From Bacillus sp. V2I10 (GTDB lineage Bacteria; Bacillota; Bacilli; Bacillales; Bacillaceae): a stretch of 64,000 bases of DNA. Under the pieces are notes generated by a model. It was not told the DNA's origin. It ran no database searches and saw nothing but the letters and a program-made list of their open reading frames with translations. The position numbers were made by a program, and so were the translations under genes. Shown piece after piece: positions 61,766-64,000 of this stretch; positions within the stretch are counted from its first letter, which is position 1; every line of letters starts with the position of its first letter. The DNA is taken from the NCBI RefSeq assembly GCF_030817055.1, contig NZ_JAUSYV010000001.1:2566001-2630000 (forward strand), in the 5' to 3' direction.

Positions 61766-62199
61766 GAGACTGATTGTTTTTTAAGCTGACTGAAGAGTGA
61801 AAATGAAGCAACAAAACTTGTGTTTGTTTGACTAAAAAGAGCTGTTCAGCGGCAATTTGAAATATAATGTTGTCTGCAAAAATGAATGAAAAAAGGAGTT
61901 ATATTTATTTCACAGTAATTCGGAAAGTTAAGAGGACCGTTTCCATGGAGTTGTAAGATTTGGAAAGGAAAGCAGAAAACTCCAAGTAGTCCATTTGCAT
62001 TGGGCATTATAATTATCCTGGATTTCAAAGATGTTTATAGAAAAAAGAAAGTGAAGGATTTCATTAGCCTCGGATGTAAGAACAGAATTGGAAGTCATAA
62101 TTTTAAAACCCATCCAGTATCTTGAAATAAAGTAGGATTACACATGAGGAACTAAAGTTTACAGAGTATCATACAAAAATCAGGGAGGTACAAACAATC
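61766..62199. other. Intergenic region, possibly decayed coding DNA
   Basis: 434 bases. Short frames such as GPFPWSCKIWKGKQKTPSSP followed by ALGIIIILDFKDVYRKKKV occur in one register, suggesting an old coding sequence, but I do not recognise a family and no start is supported. Confidence 0.3.
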
Positions 62200-62628
62200 A
62201 TGGCAAACAGTGTTTCAAAAGGCCGCCTGTTGACTGCTTGGGTGATGAGCGGACTGGTTATCCTGTTTATGTTACTTGACAGTATTATGAAATTTGTTAA
62301 GCCTGCTCAAGTTGTTGAAGGGACCCTTTCGCTTGGTTTTGAAGAGCATCACATTTTTATCATTGGCTTGCTTGGGCTGCTATCTACGATTCTGTATCTT
62401 GTACCGCGGACTTCTCTCTTGGGGGCAGTGCTCCTGACCGGCTATTATGGAGGCGTCATCGTCACACATTTGCGATTGGATGCCCCGCTCTTTTCTCATA
62501 CATTGTTTCCTGTATATTTAGCTGTTTTAGCATGGGGAGGTTTATGGCTGCGGGATGAAACCGTGCGCAGTCTATTTCCGTTTAGGAAACATCTTTCAGC
62601 TGACAAAAAGATTCAATCACATATTTAA
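62200..62628 (+). CDS. DoxX-like membrane protein
   Basis: A 142-residue protein with four membrane segments; LDSIMKFVKPAQVVEGTLSL, LYLVPRTSLLGAVLLTGYYG and GVIVTHLRLDAPLFSHTLFP are typical of the DoxX-like (DoxX_2) family. CAGGGAGG precedes the ATG. Role unknown. It ends in a strong palindromic terminator. Confidence 0.85.
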   Translation: MANSVSKGRLLTAWVMSGLVILFMLLDSIMKFVKPAQVVEGTLSLGFEEHHIFIIGLLGLLSTILYLVPRTSLLGAVLLTGYYGGVIVTHLRLDAPLFSHTLFPVYLAVLAWGGLWLRDETVRSLFPFRKHLSADKKIQSHI

Positions 62629-62632
62629 AGGT

Positions 62633-62674
62633 ATGAAAAAACCTGATCAGCAGCTGCTGATCAGGTTTTTTCAT
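62633..62674. terminator. 42-bp perfect palindrome, bidirectional terminator
   Basis: The centre is CTGATCAGCAGCTGCTGATC; arms extend through CC/GG, A6/T6 and ATG/CAT with no mismatch and no loop. It serves as terminator on either strand. Confidence 0.85.
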
Positions 62675-62818
62675 TTTGAAATGGACACAAGATGGAATAC
62701 GGTTGTGCACTAAAAGATCTTGTTATTAATCTTATTAGCTGGAATGAAAATAAACAGGCTAGCTGGCGATTCGATCGAAGTTCTTGGCCTCCCTAACAGA
62801 ACTTCTCCAATCCCGCTT

Positions 62819-63681
62819 TTAAGGTTTTATACGAAAGGAATGAAAAATTTTTTCAGTAAATCCAGTAATCTGTTCATCATAATCTGGATAGTCGTAACTT
62901 AAATGATGTGCAACTAATTTGGAGTATTTTCTAAAAAGATCATAGCAATCAAATAAAGATTGCCACATATTTTCGTAACTATTCACTGCATACGTATTTA
63001 GAAATTTTTCCCAGTCGTTTCTGTCTAAATATTTTTGAATATACTTATAGTTTTTTCCAGCGCTTAAAGAGAAATCAGTTTCGATCCCAATATTCCATGC
63101 CATCATTCGTAAGAGATTAGGTCTCGCTATTTCATTTAAATGATCAATTGCAAAAAGGATTTCCTTTCGTGCTAAACCTTTAACAACATACGTTGACACC
63201 ATCCAAAATTCATTGCAGCAATCATCAAATTCTCTAGCTGAAGGTTTTTTATGTGATATTTTTCATCATTAGGATCCATTTTTTTATTTATCTCTGAATC
63301 CTTATCCAACAATAATTTTACCAAGCTGTCACTTTCTGATAAATACTTTTCCAGCTCATCAATTGGGATAAGAGTTAAATCGATTTTATGTTCATCTGCA
63401 AATAACATCAAATAGGAAAACCAATTGCCAAGTTCCGGTGGGAAAAGTTCCATATCTTCCGGCTTTTGCATCATGATTCTTTTGCCAAATTGATTTAACC
63501 ATTCATCGCTGGATTTAAAAGAATCAATATCCGTTACAAAATAGGAAATATCAAAGTCTTGAAATTTGTCTCTTGGTACATTTTTATTGGCTCTTGAACC
63601 CTCTAGAGTTACTAACCGAATTCTCTTATCATTTTTGGCAACATCAAGAATTAATTTCATCATTTCGCTTTCGCTTCTCAA
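62819..63681 (-). pseudogene. aadK: Aminoglycoside 6-adenylyltransferase (AadK) with one-base frameshift
   Basis: The protein inactivates streptomycin by adenylylation. Two frames together give a full-length AadK: the first from TTG at 63681 (GGAGG upstream; MRSESEMMKLILDV, VTLEGSRANKN, FQDFDISYFV with catalytic Asp residues) and the second with MVSTYVVKGLARKEILFAID to the normal C terminus (PDYDEQITGFTEKI). The frames change within a run of six T at 63246-63251 (six A on the coding strand). One extra A restores the expected KKPSAREFDDCCNEFWMVST junction and 287 residues, against 284 in B. subtilis. It is either a fresh null mutation, a slippage site or a sequencing error. Confidence 0.85.
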
Positions 63682-63806
63682 TTTTGTTTCCTCCAAAAAC
63701 TAACTATTTTATTGTAAAGTATAGCAAAGGTGGTTTTTATTAGACCATACTAAGGTTGAAGAATGCACTCATTTTTAAAAAGGATAGAATAAGGGGGCCA
63801 AAGTGA

Positions 63807-64000
63807 ATGCTATACCATTTTAGTGAAGATCCTTCTATTGATCTATTTAAACCGCGGCAATCTGCCTCTTTTCCAAACCTTCGTCCAGTTGTCTGGGCCA
63901 TTGATCAGGAGCATGCGCTTCATTATTATTTTCCGCGGGATTGTCCGAGAGTTATATATTGGAAGGGTGAGCAATCGAAGGAAGAGGATTCAGCCAGATT
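63807..64000 (+). CDS. DUF6886-like protein (partial, cut by window end)
   Basis: The start ATG at 63807 has AAGGGGG 8 bases upstream. The 64 visible residues begin MLYHFSEDPSIDLFKPRQSA and include RPVVWAIDQEHALHYYFPRD, typical of a Bacillus family of about 170 residues (DUF6886, unknown function). It runs off the right edge. Confidence 0.65.
   Translation, partial: MLYHFSEDPSIDLFKPRQSASFPNLRPVVWAIDQEHALHYYFPRDCPRVIYWKGEQSKEEDSAR

Noticed and set aside
62720..62902. Open frame opposite the end of aadK
   Set aside because: No start signals; overlaps the aadK C terminus in antisense.
1..64000. CRISPR arrays, tRNA or rRNA genes, prophage, intact IS elements
   Set aside because: No regular direct repeats with spacers, no cloverleaf or rRNA sequence and no phage structural genes were seen; the only mobile-element trace is the IS6 fragment at 54136.

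Overview
The window looks like a chromosomal segment of a low-GC, endospore-forming Bacillaceae bacterium (Bacillus or a close relative). The evidence is the gene content (kamA, a YokU-like gene, YozE, AraR, SleB-type hydrolase, Sda, GpsB-like protein, AadK), the strong AGGAGG-type ribosome binding sites, frequent TTG/GTG starts, AraR-type operators and CcpA cre sites. No rRNA, tRNA, CRISPR array, phage or intact insertion sequence was recognised.

Layout. (1) 1-3.57 kb: a sigma-54 activator, then lysine 2,3-aminomutase behind an almost ideal -24/-12 promoter, a YokU-like zinc-ribbon gene and YozE. (2) 3.8-36.2 kb: a large L-arabinan/L-arabinose island. In order it holds araR, araM, a DUF624 (YesL-like) gene, araNPQ, two intracellular GH43 enzymes, araB-araD-araA, a secreted multidomain endo-arabinanase, a second LplABC/YtcQ-type ABC importer with its own divergent DUF624 gene, a GH27 with the sequence signature of a beta-L-arabinopyranosidase, a GH127 beta-L-arabinofuranosidase, a decayed transaldolase gene, two GH51 alpha-L-arabinofuranosidases around a small Cys-rich gene, and an aldose 1-epimerase. 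(3) 36.5-49 kb: MarR/MFS pair, DinB, small membrane proteins, a secreted alpha/beta hydrolase, an AtoE-type fatty-acid carrier, a MocR regulator divergent from a class D beta-lactamase, and a LysM/GH18 protein abutting a truncated HxlR gene. (4) 49.4-55 kb: MscL, SleB-like hydrolase, divergent GpsB paralogue, Sda, and then gene-poor DNA with remnants (aroA, IS6 transposase, LysR). (5) 55-64 kb: SDR oxidoreductase, VOC protein, MFS transporter, GNAT, an RND-pump fragment, LTA-synthase-like sulfatase, DinB, DoxX-like protein, an aadK gene split by a one-base frameshift, and the start of a gene cut by the window edge.

How the arabinan genes work together: the secreted AbnA-like enzyme cuts arabinan outside the cell; two ABC importers (each with a lipoprotein and two permeases but no ATPase, so they presumably use a shared MsmX-type ATPase encoded elsewhere) bring in oligosaccharides; GH43, GH51, GH127 and GH27 enzymes release L-arabinose from alpha-furanosidic, beta-furanosidic and beta-pyranosidic linkages; GalM interconverts anomers; AraA, AraB and AraD convert L-arabinose to D-xylulose 5-phosphate. 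About a dozen palindromic AraR-box matches sit at the promoters of the island, often as pairs 82-84 bp apart, with cre-like sites nearby. These suggest one AraR/CcpA regulon.

The most interesting points are the breadth of arabinose-linkage enzymes in one regulon, the regular AraR operator spacing, stem-loops between genes inside three operons, the sigma-54 control of kamA, a possible SH3 domain interrupted by two LysM modules, and a series of identifiable gene remnants (transaldolase, HxlR, AroA, IS6, LysR, RND pump, frameshifted aadK). All functional calls come from reading the sequence; no database search was run.
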